Source of the DNA: Candidatus Dormiibacterota bacterium
Lineage (GTDB): Bacteria; Chloroflexota; Dormibacteria; Dormibacterales; Dormibacteraceae
Direction of reading: 5' to 3'
NCBI GenBank assembly: GCA_024280995.1
Contig: JAMXLM010000005.1
Span: forward strand, 1 to 64,000
Length of the DNA: 64,000 bases
The notes beneath the pieces were generated by a model that worked only from the letters and a program-made list of their open reading frames with translations, searched no databases and was not told where the DNA came from. The stretch's first letter is position 1. The number at the start of each line of letters is the position of its first letter. Shown here in pieces: positions 44,604 through 53,657 of the stretch. The position numbers were made by a program, and so were the translations under genes.

Positions 44604-46233
44604 CAGCCTGTTCGGTGTGCGACAGCTTGTAGCTGGCGGCAGGGGGAAGGTTCGACAGCGCCTGGTGGATGTCGTCGTCGGTGGCGTCGGTGACGACCAG
44701 GGTGTAGCGGCGCGAATGCGGCTCCAGCTCTTCGACCGGAGCGGGCGATGGGCCGGCCGCCGGCGTCGCGACGACCGCAACGCGTGGCGTCTCCGCGGGC
44801 TTCGGCGGTCGCGCAGCGGCGTCGGCGCGAAGCACGCGCCAGTGATAGATGCCGACTCCGGCCGCGACGAGGATCACCGCGAGGTAGTGGCCGACGTCGA
44901 GGTTGGAGGTGTCGTTGAGGCGCGGGTTGGCGCTGAAGAGCTGCTGCAGCACGGCGTTCACGATGCCGACGCCGCCGGCAAGGACTCCCAGAACGCTGCC
45001 CAGGAGCGCGGCCCACACGTAGAGCTTTCGGCTGAGCGACTCGCGGTCCATCGCCCACGGTGACTGGCGCCAGTGCGCGACCCACACCGCGCCGCCGACG
45101 ACCAGCAGCGTGACCGAAACGCTGACAGGGTCCTTCCAGTCCGACGCGCGAACGCCGATGATCGGGGCCTGGATCTGCTCGGCCAGGTTCCACAGCAGCA
45201 TGCCGGCTCCAAGCGCCCACGCGCCCAGCGAGATGAGCGCAGCCAGGTTGGTGTACAGCCGCCGGATCGCGGCCTGCCTGTCCGCCTCCTGACCGGCGGC
45301 GTCGCGGATGAGGCGCCGGCTGACCAGGAACCATGCAACGCCGTAGACGAGCAGCTGCGAGCCTGGGCCTGAGGCGGCCGCCATGAAGTTCGTGCCGGCG
45401 CCACCCGGGTTGTCGACACCGAGCGCGCGGGCGAGGAGGAAATACAGGATCTGGCTCGCGCCTGTCAGCGCCACGGCGATGCTGACCGCCACCGCTATGA
45501 ACCCCTCGAGCGCGCGAAGGGTCGAGTGCCTGTCGTCGGTGACGTGCCACAGCGCGATCACCCGCGCGTGCACTCCCCACAGCACGAGGCCGGCGACCGC
45601 CAGCCCCGCGGGACCGGAGAGCATTCGAGCGTTGGTGCCGAGCGCGAGGTCATTCCACCCGACCTGCAGCAGCGCAGCGGTGCCGGCCAGCATGGCCAGA
45701 AGGCCGGCGAGGAGCGCCACGTACATGTACCAGCGGCGGAGGGTCGCCGACCGGCCTTCCTCTCCCACCGCCGCTCGGTCGCGCCACGCGACGTAGAAGT
45801 GGCCGGCCCAGATCGCGACGAAGACCAGCGTCGCCCATCCGACCTGGGACTCGCCGAGAGCGTTGAAGCTGAGGCCGTCGAGCATCGGTTCCAGAGCCTG
45901 GCCGACGAGAAAACCGATGGTGACCGTCGCGGCAAGGGCCGAGCCGAGGCACGCCGCGTACAGGTAGAGGCGGCGCAATGAAGAGGCACGCTCGTAGGGA
46001 TCGCGGAGGGCAAATCGCTGCGCGAAGCCGAAATGGATCGCCCACACGGGCAGGGCGACGACCGTCATCGCGCTGAAGATGGCGAGCTGTCCGCGGTCGT
46101 AATTTGCGCTCGCATCGTTGAAGACGAACAGCAGGACGGTGCCGCCCAGCTGCACGAGACCCGCGGCAAGGACCACCAGCGACGCGGTGCTGACGAGGTA
46201 GAGATAGAGCCGCCGCAGGATCATCGGCGCCAC
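44590..46233 (-). CDS. DUF5671-like polytopic membrane protein with repeated TM modules
   Basis: 547 aa; repeated RRLYLYLVSTASLVVLAAG / RRLYLYAACLGSALA / RRWYMYVALLAGLLA / RRLYTNLAALISLGA / RKLYVWAALLGSVLG units. Confidence 0.7.
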   Translation of the reverse strand: MAPMILRRLYLYLVSTASLVVLAAGLVQLGGTVLLFVFNDASANYDRGQLAIFSAMTVVALPVWAIHFGFAQRFALRDPYERASSLRRLYLYAACLGSALAATVTIGFLVGQALEPMLDGLSFNALGESQVGWATLVFVAIWAGHFYVAWRDRAAVGEEGRSATLRRWYMYVALLAGLLAMLAGTAALLQVGWNDLALGTNARMLSGPAGLAVAGLVLWGVHARVIALWHVTDDRHSTLRALEGFIAVAVSIAVALTGASQILYFLLARALGVDNPGGAGTNFMAAASGPGSQLLVYGVAWFLVSRRLIRDAAGQEADRQAAIRRLYTNLAALISLGAWALGAGMLLWNLAEQIQAPIIGVRASDWKDPVSVSVTLLVVGGAVWVAHWRQSPWAMDRESLSRKLYVWAALLGSVLGVLAGGVGIVNAVLQQLFSANPRLNDTSNLDVGHYLAVILVAAGVGIYHWRVLRADAAARPPKPAETPRVAVVATPAAGPSPAPVEELEPHSRRYTLVVTDATDDDIHQALSNLPPAASYKLSHTEQAVDGH

Positions 46234-46250
46234 GGTACTACCATGCGCAC

Positions 46251-46430
46251 GTGATCTCTCAGGAATTGCTGGAAATCCTGGCCTGCCCGAAATGCCACAC
46301 GAAGATCGAGCTCAAGGAGCCCGACAAGCTCCGGTGTCCGCAGTGCAAGGTTCTCTACCCGATCGTCGACGACATCCCGATCATGCTGATCGAGGAAGGC
46401 AAGCCGGAGGCTTCAGAAGAGAAGCCCTAG
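46251..46430 (+). CDS. Trm112-family zinc-ribbon small protein
   Basis: GTG 46251; MISQELLEILACPKCHTKIELKEPDKLRCPQCKVLYPIVDDIPIMLIEEGKPEASEEKP (59 aa, below the ORF-track length cut). Confidence 0.8.
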   Translation: MISQELLEILACPKCHTKIELKEPDKLRCPQCKVLYPIVDDIPIMLIEEGKPEASEEKP

Positions 46431-46452
46431 GTCCACTCCTGGGCCGGAGGGG

Positions 46453-47634
46453 CTAGGCGGCACATTCGTAGCGCGAAGTGTCGGTGGTTGACGGGCTCGC
46501 CTCGGCGGTGTTGATGTCGCCCTGGATCTCGTCGTCTGTGAGCGCGTAGGCCTGGTTCGGGTCGCTCGCCGAAGTCGCGAACACCATGCCCAGCACCCTG
46601 CCCTGCAGGTCGATCAGCGGCCCGCCCGAGTTGCCCGGATGCACGCTGGCCTGAAGAACGTAGATCTGGCGCGTGACGAAGTTCTCGTTGTAGATGTCGC
46701 GACCCTGCGCGGCGACCGAGCCGTCGACGACCGCGGCCACGATCCTCTCCGGACCGCCGCCGGGATATCCGATCACCGCCCCATCGGTGCCGCGTTGCGC
46801 GGGCCCAAACGTCACGCCAGGCGCTGTGAAATCTGGCGCGTAGAGGACCGCGACGTCGCGCTCGGGGTCGAAGTAAACGACCTCCGCATGCACTGACGAG
46901 CCGTCGGGTCGGGTGATCGTGTGCGACCTCGTGCCGGAGACGACGTGCGCGTTCGTCACGACGTAACCATTGCCGACCGGAAAGCCGCTGCCGGTGACGA
47001 GGCCGCCGCAGCCGACGCTCGAGATCTTGACCACGCTCTGCGCCGTTCGGTTGACGGCGGGGGTGTCGACCGAGGCCGGGACCTGCAGGGCGCCGGGCAG
47101 GTTTGGCTCCAGTCCCGCGAACACCGGCGGGAACTGCACCCCGGCGAGGACCTGGGCAACGCTTGCGAGCGGGCCGGGCGGCCGCGGGGCGATCGAATCC
47201 ATCGCGCGGAGCACGGCCGACCGGTTGATCTGCTGCGCGATCTCCGCCACCGGGCCGCGCGCGAAGCTCAGGCCCAGGAACCAGCACATCACGAGGACGG
47301 CAAAGCCCGACAACGCCGCACCCGCGACGGAGTCGGTCGAGGTATGGACCCCGGTGCGCAGGATCTTGCGCCGGATCGGCTCGCCGACCGCGAAACCGAT
47401 GCTCGAGCCCAGGCTGCCGCCGATCACGAGCACCAGCACGGCGCCGAGGGGCCGCGCGCTGGGATTGCTGATCTGGAGGTAGTCGAGCACGTACCTCGCC
47501 GACGCGGCGCCGAGCAGCACGCCGATGAGCAGGCCCACGTACTGCGCGATCGAGAGCCAGAAGCCGCGGCGGTACCCGTTGGCGATGCCGATGGCCATGG
47601 CGACGACGATCAGCAGGTCGATGAGGTTGAACAT
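46453..47634 (-). CDS. CvpA-domain membrane serine protease (MarP-like)
   Basis: N-terminal CvpA-like TM region; trypsin-like C-half with TNAHVVSG, ERDVAVLYA, QASVHPGNSGGPLID. Confidence 0.85.
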   Translation of the reverse strand: MFNLIDLLIVVAMAIGIANGYRRGFWLSIAQYVGLLIGVLLGAASARYVLDYLQISNPSARPLGAVLVLVIGGSLGSSIGFAVGEPIRRKILRTGVHTSTDSVAGAALSGFAVLVMCWFLGLSFARGPVAEIAQQINRSAVLRAMDSIAPRPPGPLASVAQVLAGVQFPPVFAGLEPNLPGALQVPASVDTPAVNRTAQSVVKISSVGCGGLVTGSGFPVGNGYVVTNAHVVSGTRSHTITRPDGSSVHAEVVYFDPERDVAVLYAPDFTAPGVTFGPAQRGTDGAVIGYPGGGPERIVAAVVDGSVAAQGRDIYNENFVTRQIYVLQASVHPGNSGGPLIDLQGRVLGMVFATSASDPNQAYALTDDEIQGDINTAEASPSTTDTSRYECAA

Positions 47635-47691
47635 CCAGCCCTAATTGGTAACACCCTGACCTGTCGTTCTGGCTCCGCGATAATTGGCACC

Positions 47692-47859
47692 GTGGTATTT
47701 CTCGCCGGCGAGTGGGTGGAGGCCTGGCTGGGCCTGAGCATCACCTTCCTCGTCGCAACTCTCGGGGTCACCGGATTGGGATGGTGGGTGCTTCGAGGAG
47801 ACGCGCGCAACCGCAAGGCCGAGACTCCGGAGGCTGATTCCGCCTCCGAGCACCACTAG
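47692..47859 (+). CDS. small single-TM protein
   Basis: GTG 47692; VVFLAGEWVEAWLGLSITFLVATLGVTGLGWWVLRGDARNRKAETPEADSASEHH (55 aa). Confidence 0.5.
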   Translation: MVFLAGEWVEAWLGLSITFLVATLGVTGLGWWVLRGDARNRKAETPEADSASEHH

Positions 47860-49505
47860 GCCGGCGCCGCTTCCTCGACCAGCTCCCCCGACTCGCGGAG
47901 GTCCCGAAGGGGCATGAAGCTGCGGACCGGTGGAACCCGCTCGAAGTTGTAAGGCGGCGGCGGTGAGGTCGTCGCCCACTCGAGCGTGTTGCCCTGCCAG
48001 GGGTCGTTGCCCGCGATCTCGCCGTGGTTCCAGCTGCGGATGATGTTGATCAGGAAGATGCCGACCGCGATGGCTATAAGGAATGACGAGGCCGTGATGA
48101 TCAGGTTGGTCGTCGCCCAGGCTTCGTTGGAGTAGGTCCAGATACGTCGCGGCATGCCCTCGAGACCGAGGGTGTGCATGATGAGGAAGGTCCCGTTGAA
48201 GCCGATGAACGTGAGCCAGAAGTGCCACTCACCGAGCTTCCTGTCCAGCAGCCGGCCTGTGATCTTCGGGAACCAGTAGTAGATACCGGCGAAGATCGCG
48301 AAGACGCTTCCGCCGAAGAGCACGTAGTGCAGGTGGGCGACCACGTAGTAGGACTGGTGCAGCTGCGTGTCGACGGGCACTGACGCGAGGTAGATGCCCG
48401 TAATGCCGCCGATCAGGAACGTTGCGAGGAAGCCGAAGACGAACTTGATGGGGACTGTGAAGTCGATCGAGCCCCACCATGCCGTCGCGATCCAGTTGAA
48501 CATCTTGATGCCGGTCGGCACCGCGATCAGCATCGTCATGAGCATGAAGAAGCCCTCGACATACGTGTTCATGCCGACCGTGAACATGTGGTGCGCCCAG
48601 ACGGTCATCGACAGGAAGACGATGCCGAACAGCGCGGCGACCATCGACATGTAGCCGAAGATCGGCTTGCGCGCGAAGACCGGGACGATCTCGGAGATCA
48701 TCCCGAACGCGGGCAGGATCATCACGTAGACCTCGGGATGGCCGAAGAACCAGAAGAGGTGTTGATAGAGGACCGGCCGGCCACCCGTGGTGAAGAACTG
48801 CGTTCCGAACTGGCGGTCGAACTCGAGCAGGATCATGGCCGCCGCCAGAGGGGCGCCGACGATGAGCAGCAGGATCGAGGTCGAGATCTGCGCCCACACG
48901 AAGAGCGGAAGGCGCGAGAAGCGCATGCCCGGCGCGCGAAGGGCGACGATCGTGGTCAGGAAGTTGGTCGAGGCCATGATCCCGCTGATCGCCCAGACGA
49001 TGATGCTCATCGCCCAGAAGTCGACCCCGAGGCTGTGGTTCTGGAAGGCCTTCTCGGTCAGCGGCGCGTAGCCGGTCCAGCCGGCGTCGAGCGAGTGGCC
49101 GGTCAGGAAACCGCAGTAGTACAGGATGATCGACACCGGCACGAGCCAGAAGCCGAGCAGGTTGACGCGCGGGAAGGCCATGTCGCGCGCGCCGATCATG
49201 ATCGGCACCATGTAGTTCGCGATCCCGGTGACGAAGATCGTGACGAAGAAGAAGATCATCGTCACGCCGTGCGCCGAGAGGATCTGGTTGTAGGTCGCCG
49301 CGTCGACGATCTGGAGGTTGGGCTGTGAAAGCTGCAGGCGGATGATCAGTGCGAAGATGCCGCCGACCACGAAGCTCAGCATCGCGGTGACCATGTACAT
49401 GATCCCGATCAGCTTGTGATCGGTGGTCGTCAGCCAGAGGCTTATCGGCTTGAAAAATGTGTCGTCGTAAGCCTTCGGGCGAGGGAGGACTGTGGTTGCT
49501 GCCAT
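47856..49505 (-). CDS. ctaD: cytochrome c oxidase subunit I
   Basis: 549 aa; HGVTMIFFFVTIFVTGIANYMVPIMIGARDMAFPRVNLLGFWL ... YQHLFWFFGHPEVYVMILPAFGMISEIVPVF ... VWAHHMFTVGM. Confidence 0.95.
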   Translation of the reverse strand: MAATTVLPRPKAYDDTFFKPISLWLTTTDHKLIGIMYMVTAMLSFVVGGIFALIIRLQLSQPNLQIVDAATYNQILSAHGVTMIFFFVTIFVTGIANYMVPIMIGARDMAFPRVNLLGFWLVPVSIILYYCGFLTGHSLDAGWTGYAPLTEKAFQNHSLGVDFWAMSIIVWAISGIMASTNFLTTIVALRAPGMRFSRLPLFVWAQISTSILLLIVGAPLAAAMILLEFDRQFGTQFFTTGGRPVLYQHLFWFFGHPEVYVMILPAFGMISEIVPVFARKPIFGYMSMVAALFGIVFLSMTVWAHHMFTVGMNTYVEGFFMLMTMLIAVPTGIKMFNWIATAWWGSIDFTVPIKFVFGFLATFLIGGITGIYLASVPVDTQLHQSYYVVAHLHYVLFGGSVFAIFAGIYYWFPKITGRLLDRKLGEWHFWLTFIGFNGTFLIMHTLGLEGMPRRIWTYSNEAWATTNLIITASSFLIAIAVGIFLINIIRSWNHGEIAGNDPWQGNTLEWATTSPPPPYNFERVPPVRSFMPLRDLRESGELVEEAAPA

Positions 49506-49520
49506 CCGATTCCTATCCTA

Positions 49521-50297
49521 CTAAGGCGACGGCGAGGCGGCCGCGGTCGCCTTGGCTTTCTGTTGGGCCATCCAGGCATCGAAGTCGGGTTGGTCCATCG
49601 CCTGGACGATGATCTGCATGGAGGCGTGGCCCACCCCGCATAGCTCCGCACACTCCCCGCGCCACTGTCCGACTCGGTCGATCTTCATCCACGAGTAGTT
49701 GTAGTAGCCGGGCACGGCGTCGGTCTTGCCCGAGATCGCCGGCACCCACCACGAGTGGATCACGTCCGTGCCGGCGAACTGGAGCTTGATAAGCGTGTGC
49801 GTGGGCACGACGAACGGCTCGACGGAGCTCGTCAGGCTGCCTTCCTGGTGAACGACGACGCCGTTGCCGTAGTCGTAGTCCCAGCCGAACTGGTGGCCGC
49901 TGATCGTGACCTGCATCTGCTGGTCGTTGATCGGCTGGAAGTAGTTCTGCAGCGCGACAAAGCTGAAGACGGCGATCGTCAGGACGATGACGAGCGGGAT
50001 CGCAGTCCAGATGAGCTCAACCCCCGTGTGCCCGTGGACCTGGGGCGGCGTGTAGCCCGCCGGTTGCCTCGACCGCCGGTACCGGATGGCGACCCACAGA
50101 AGCGCCGCCTCGTAGCCGACGAAGACGATGATGGCCGGGATCGAGATGCCGAGGTAGAGGTTGTAGATGGCCTGCCCGTTCGGCGAAACGGGTTCGGGAA
50201 AGATCGGGCTCAGGCCGCCCACACCGCAGCCGCTGAGAGCGATGGTGAGGGCTGTGAGGCCCAGAATCGTGAAGAGCGCCCGGGCGCTTCTTGTCAC
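49521..50297 (-). CDS. ctaC: cytochrome c oxidase subunit II (lipoprotein, CuA site present)
   Basis: GTG 50297; lipobox LSGC; GTDVIHSWWVPAISGKTDAVPGYYNYSWMKIDRVGQWRGECAELCGVGHASM contains the CuA ligand pattern. Confidence 0.92.
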   Translation of the reverse strand: MTRSARALFTILGLTALTIALSGCGVGGLSPIFPEPVSPNGQAIYNLYLGISIPAIIVFVGYEAALLWVAIRYRRSRQPAGYTPPQVHGHTGVELIWTAIPLVIVLTIAVFSFVALQNYFQPINDQQMQVTISGHQFGWDYDYGNGVVVHQEGSLTSSVEPFVVPTHTLIKLQFAGTDVIHSWWVPAISGKTDAVPGYYNYSWMKIDRVGQWRGECAELCGVGHASMQIIVQAMDQPDFDAWMAQQKAKATAAASPSP

Positions 50298-50372
50298 GAG
50301 GAGCAAGTATATCGACGGCCGGATTCGCGACCGGCGAGCCCGCTCGCATTGCGGATAGAATCCAAAACGATC

Positions 50373-50867
50373 GTGGCCGTCGCCAACAAACCTCGCTACG
50401 TCGACGTGTCCAATCCCAGCCTGTCGGTCCAGTGTCCGAACTGCGGGCTGAGGACGCAACGCTTCCTCGACCACTGCCGCAACTGCGGCTACAAGCTGTG
50501 GCCGTCGAGCGAGCTGGCGTCGGCCGCGTTCAAGGCATGGCGCGACGCCGACCCGAGCCGGGCCGAGACGACGCGATACGACCTGGACGTCCCCGAGGAC
50601 ACGGCCGGCCCGGAGGTCGACTATGCGGCGCGCGCCCACCAGCTAGGGATCCACATATTTCCAAGCAGCAACTACCCCTTCACCATCTGTGTCGGGGCGC
50701 TGTTCCTTGGACTGGCCGCGGTTCCGGTCCCCGGACCGGTGCGCATCGCGTTTCTCGTGATCGGCCTGTTGATCTTTCTGATCGGTCTGGTCGGATGGGT
50801 GCTCGTGGAGGACGTCCGGATGTTTCCGACCGACGGCTCGTCCGCGAGCGGTGAGGCACACCACTGA
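50373..50867 (+). CDS. zinc-ribbon plus two-TM protein, possibly an oxidase accessory/subunit IV-like protein
   Basis: GTG 50373; CPNCGLRTQRFLDHCRNCGYKLW then YPFTICVGALFLGLAAVPVPGPVRIAFLVIGLLIFLIGLVGWVLVEDVRMF; overlaps the ctaE start. Confidence 0.6.
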   Translation: MAVANKPRYVDVSNPSLSVQCPNCGLRTQRFLDHCRNCGYKLWPSSELASAAFKAWRDADPSRAETTRYDLDVPEDTAGPEVDYAARAHQLGIHIFPSSNYPFTICVGALFLGLAAVPVPGPVRIAFLVIGLLIFLIGLVGWVLVEDVRMFPTDGSSASGEAHH

Positions 50868-51493
50868 TGGCGGTCGCCACGATCCGGCCCGAACCGACCC
50901 CGGGGTACCCAGCGATCAAGCCCGGGATGATGGGCATGTACATCTTCCTGGCCTCCGAGGTGATGTTCTTCGGGAGCCTGTTCGCGACCTACTTCTATCT
51001 CTTCGGGTCCCACGTCGTGTGGCCGCCGCCGCCACCGACGAGCACGCCGGAGTTCTACGTCAGCTGGCTCGGCATCCCGGCGATCAACACCGTGGTGCTG
51101 CTGTCGAGTGGCGTGACATGCCACTTCGGGCTCGAAGCACTGTCCCACGACAACCGGCAGCGCTTCTACGTGCTGTGGATCGCGACGATCATCCTGGGCT
51201 TTGGGTTCGAGTTCGGCCAGCTCTACGAGTTCATCAGCGCCTTCGGCCGTGGTTTGAACCTGACGGCGAACAATTTCGCCAGCGCCTTCTTCGCGATGAC
51301 CGGCTTCCACGGCCTGCACGTGCTCGGTGGCCTGATCTTGCTGATCCTGATCCTGTACCGCGCCTCGCGCGGTCAGTTCGACTCCCGGAATCACGTCGGG
51401 CCGGCCGCCGTGACGCTCTACTGGCACTTCGTCGACGTGGTCTGGGTGTTCCTTTTCCTGATCCTCTACGTGGGGGTCACGGCGTTCAAGTGA
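50867..51493 (+). CDS. ctaE: cytochrome c oxidase subunit III
   Basis: 208 aa; MYIFLASEVMFFGSLFATYFYLFGSHVVWPPP ... TGFHGLHVLGGLILLILILYRA ... LYWHFVDVVWVFLFLILYV. Confidence 0.93.
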   Translation: MAVATIRPEPTPGYPAIKPGMMGMYIFLASEVMFFGSLFATYFYLFGSHVVWPPPPPTSTPEFYVSWLGIPAINTVVLLSSGVTCHFGLEALSHDNRQRFYVLWIATIILGFGFEFGQLYEFISAFGRGLNLTANNFASAFFAMTGFHGLHVLGGLILLILILYRASRGQFDSRNHVGPAAVTLYWHFVDVVWVFLFLILYVGVTAFK

Positions 51494-51518
51494 AACACCC
51501 GCTGGTATCAATACGAAG

Positions 51519-51878
51519 ATGAAAGCTCTCGCGGTCAGCCTTGCCACGGCGGCGCTGCTGGCGGGATGTGGCGGCAGCAGCCCAAGTCAACCTTCGGGCT
51601 CGATCAAGGTCACATTGACCGAGTTCAAGTTCGACCCTTCGACCATCTCGGTGCCGCACGGCAAGGTGGTGTTCTACCTGGTCAACTCGGGCTCCGTCCA
51701 GCACGACATGGCGATCCGTGACAGCTCGAACAACCAGATGGATAAGAGCGAGCTCGTCTCGGCCGGAGACTCGAGCGTCTTCACCGTGAACAACATCGCC
51801 GCGGGGACCTACACGATCTACTGCACCCAGCAGGGCCATGAAGCCTCTGGGATGAAGGGGACGCTGACCGTTACCTGA
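51519..51878 (+). CDS. cupredoxin-domain lipoprotein
   Basis: Lipobox LLAGCGG; VTLTEFKFDPSTISVPHGKVVFYLVNSGSVQHDMAI ... GTYTIYCTQQGHEASGMKGTLTV. Confidence 0.85.
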   Translation: MKALAVSLATAALLAGCGGSSPSQPSGSIKVTLTEFKFDPSTISVPHGKVVFYLVNSGSVQHDMAIRDSSNNQMDKSELVSAGDSSVFTVNNIAAGTYTIYCTQQGHEASGMKGTLTVT

Positions 51879-51893
51879 GGCGGCCGCCCCGGG

Positions 51894-52472
51894 CTACTTG
51901 GACGGCGACGCGCTCGGGCTGGGTGTCGGGCTCGGGCCCGGCTTGAGACTTATCAGCTCGATCTCGAAGATCAACGTCGCATTCGGCGGAATGGTCTGCG
52001 CGCCGGTCGTCTGATCGGTCTGGCCCTGGGCTCCGTACGCCAGCTCCGGCGGGATCATCAGCCAGCGCTTGCCGCCGACCCTCATCCCAGGCACGCCCTC
52101 GTCCCAGCCGGCGATGACCTGGCCCTGGCCGATCTGAAATGGGAACGATGTGCGCCCCGGATTGCGGCTGGAGTCGAACATCTGGCAGCTGGTGAACCAA
52201 CCCGTGTACTCAACTTCCGCGTTCTGTCCCTTTATTGCCGCTTCGCCGGTTCCCACCTTGAGGTCGACGATCTTCAAGCCGTCGGGGTAGGTCACGCTCG
52301 GGAGGCCGCTGCCGGCGTTGCAGTCGTCGGCGCCCGGCGAAACGCTCGGCTTCGCCGACGGGTTCGGGCTCTCGTTTGCGACAGGCGGGCTGCCTCCGTA
52401 GGGATCGCCGTAGCCGCAGGCGGTCGCCGCGAAGGCGGTCACGGCGAAGAGACCGAGGAGCGTTCGCCTCAC
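51894..52472 (-). CDS. FKBP-type peptidyl-prolyl isomerase (lipoprotein)
   Basis: VEYTGWFTSCQMFDSSRNPGRTSFPFQIGQGQVIAGWDEGVPGMRVGGKRWLMIPPELAYG. Confidence 0.9.
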   Translation of the reverse strand: MRRTLLGLFAVTAFAATACGYGDPYGGSPPVANESPNPSAKPSVSPGADDCNAGSGLPSVTYPDGLKIVDLKVGTGEAAIKGQNAEVEYTGWFTSCQMFDSSRNPGRTSFPFQIGQGQVIAGWDEGVPGMRVGGKRWLMIPPELAYGAQGQTDQTTGAQTIPPNATLIFEIELISLKPGPSPTPSPSASPSK

Positions 52473-52951
52473 GAAGCGGTGACGTCGAGCGAGGACATCG
52501 TGTCGCCGACCTTGATCTTGTCGATCACTTCCATGCCAGACGTGACCTGGCCGAAGTGGTTGTAGACGCCGTTGTCGGCCAGGAAGGGCGCGTCACCGAG
52601 CGTGATGAAGAACTGCGAGCCGCTCACCCCAGCCGCGCTGGAGGCCATGCCCACCGTGCCGCGCGGCCACTTCGACTCATTCGTTTCGTCTGGCAGCTTG
52701 TAGGGCGGCCCGCCGGTGCCGTCGCCCGAGGGGTCGCCTCCCTGGACGACAAACCCCGGGACGACCCGGTGGAAGGTCAGCCCGCCATAAAAGCCGTTCT
52801 GTGCGAGTGCGACGAAGTTGTTGACCGTCTGCGGGGCGACCTTCGGATCGACGAGCTGGATCACGAAGTCACCGCGCGAGGTGTGCACGGTGACGCTGTA
52901 CCTCTTGCTCGGATCGATCACGTTCGGCGGCGGCGTGCTGCGGTTTTCCAT
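52469..52951 (-). CDS. cyclophilin-type peptidyl-prolyl isomerase
   Basis: VNNFVALAQNGFYGGLTFHRVVPGFVVQGGDPSGDGTGGPPYKLPDE ... GSQFFITLGDAPFLADNGVYNHFGQVTSGMEVID; ATG 52951 preferred over 53011. Confidence 0.9.
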   Translation of the reverse strand: MENRSTPPPNVIDPSKRYSVTVHTSRGDFVIQLVDPKVAPQTVNNFVALAQNGFYGGLTFHRVVPGFVVQGGDPSGDGTGGPPYKLPDETNESKWPRGTVGMASSAAGVSGSQFFITLGDAPFLADNGVYNHFGQVTSGMEVIDKIKVGDTMSSLDVTAS

Positions 52952-53009
52952 CGGGAGACGATCCACGATAGAGGATCGCGGACCGGGTCCGCCGCTACGC
53001 TTTGCTGCC

Positions 53010-53648
53010 ATGGCCGACGAAGACTTTCACCTGGGCGCGGCGGTCGTCTCGAGCGACGGACGGGAGATCGGCAAGCTGGTGCACCTGCTCGTCGGGCCGG
53101 AGTACGGACTCCGCGCGCTTGTGGTGAAGGAGAGCGCGGCGTTCACAGGGCACGGTTTCTCGCCGGGGTCGTACCTGGTCAACGACGAGTTCGTCGTGCC
53201 GGTCGACGCAGCCAGATCGGTGACGCACGACCGGGTCGAGCTTTCGCTTTCCTCGGGCGACGTACGGCTGCTGCCGGCGTACCTCAGCTACCGCGAGAAG
53301 GAGGAGACGTCGACCGAGTTCGCGGCGGACGAGATCGGTCCTCTGACCGCGTCGCCCGAGGTGCCGCACTGGGTCGAGCAGTTGGCCAACAAGGCCGCCG
53401 ACTCGCTGGAGATCGACCGCGACGAGAACGTGATGATCGGGCACAGCGGGAAGAAGCTGGGCACCGTGAAGGACGTGCTGTTCGACGACGATCAGCTGGT
53501 CGGGGTCGTGATCCGGCCGGAGGGGTTCTTCCGCGGGGACGTGATACTTCCCCGTCGGTTCCTCGACCGGAGCGACGACGCCGCGCTGTTCGCACGCATC
53601 GAGGAAGGGGACCTCGAGAGGCTGACGCCCTTCAAGCCCGGCGACTGA
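53010..53648 (+). CDS. PRC-barrel-domain protein
   Basis: MADEDFHLGAAVVSSDGREIGKLVHLLVGPEYGLRALVVKES ... VMIGHSGKKLGTVKDVLFDDDQLVGVVIRP. Confidence 0.75.
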   Translation: MADEDFHLGAAVVSSDGREIGKLVHLLVGPEYGLRALVVKESAAFTGHGFSPGSYLVNDEFVVPVDAARSVTHDRVELSLSSGDVRLLPAYLSYREKEETSTEFAADEIGPLTASPEVPHWVEQLANKAADSLEIDRDENVMIGHSGKKLGTVKDVLFDDDQLVGVVIRPEGFFRGDVILPRRFLDRSDDAALFARIEEGDLERLTPFKPGD

Positions 53649-53657
53649 CCCGGAATT

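Noticed and set aside
46251-47634. Functional link between the Trm112-like protein and the MarP-like protease
   Set aside because: The two are convergent and belong to unrelated families; adjacency alone is not evidence.
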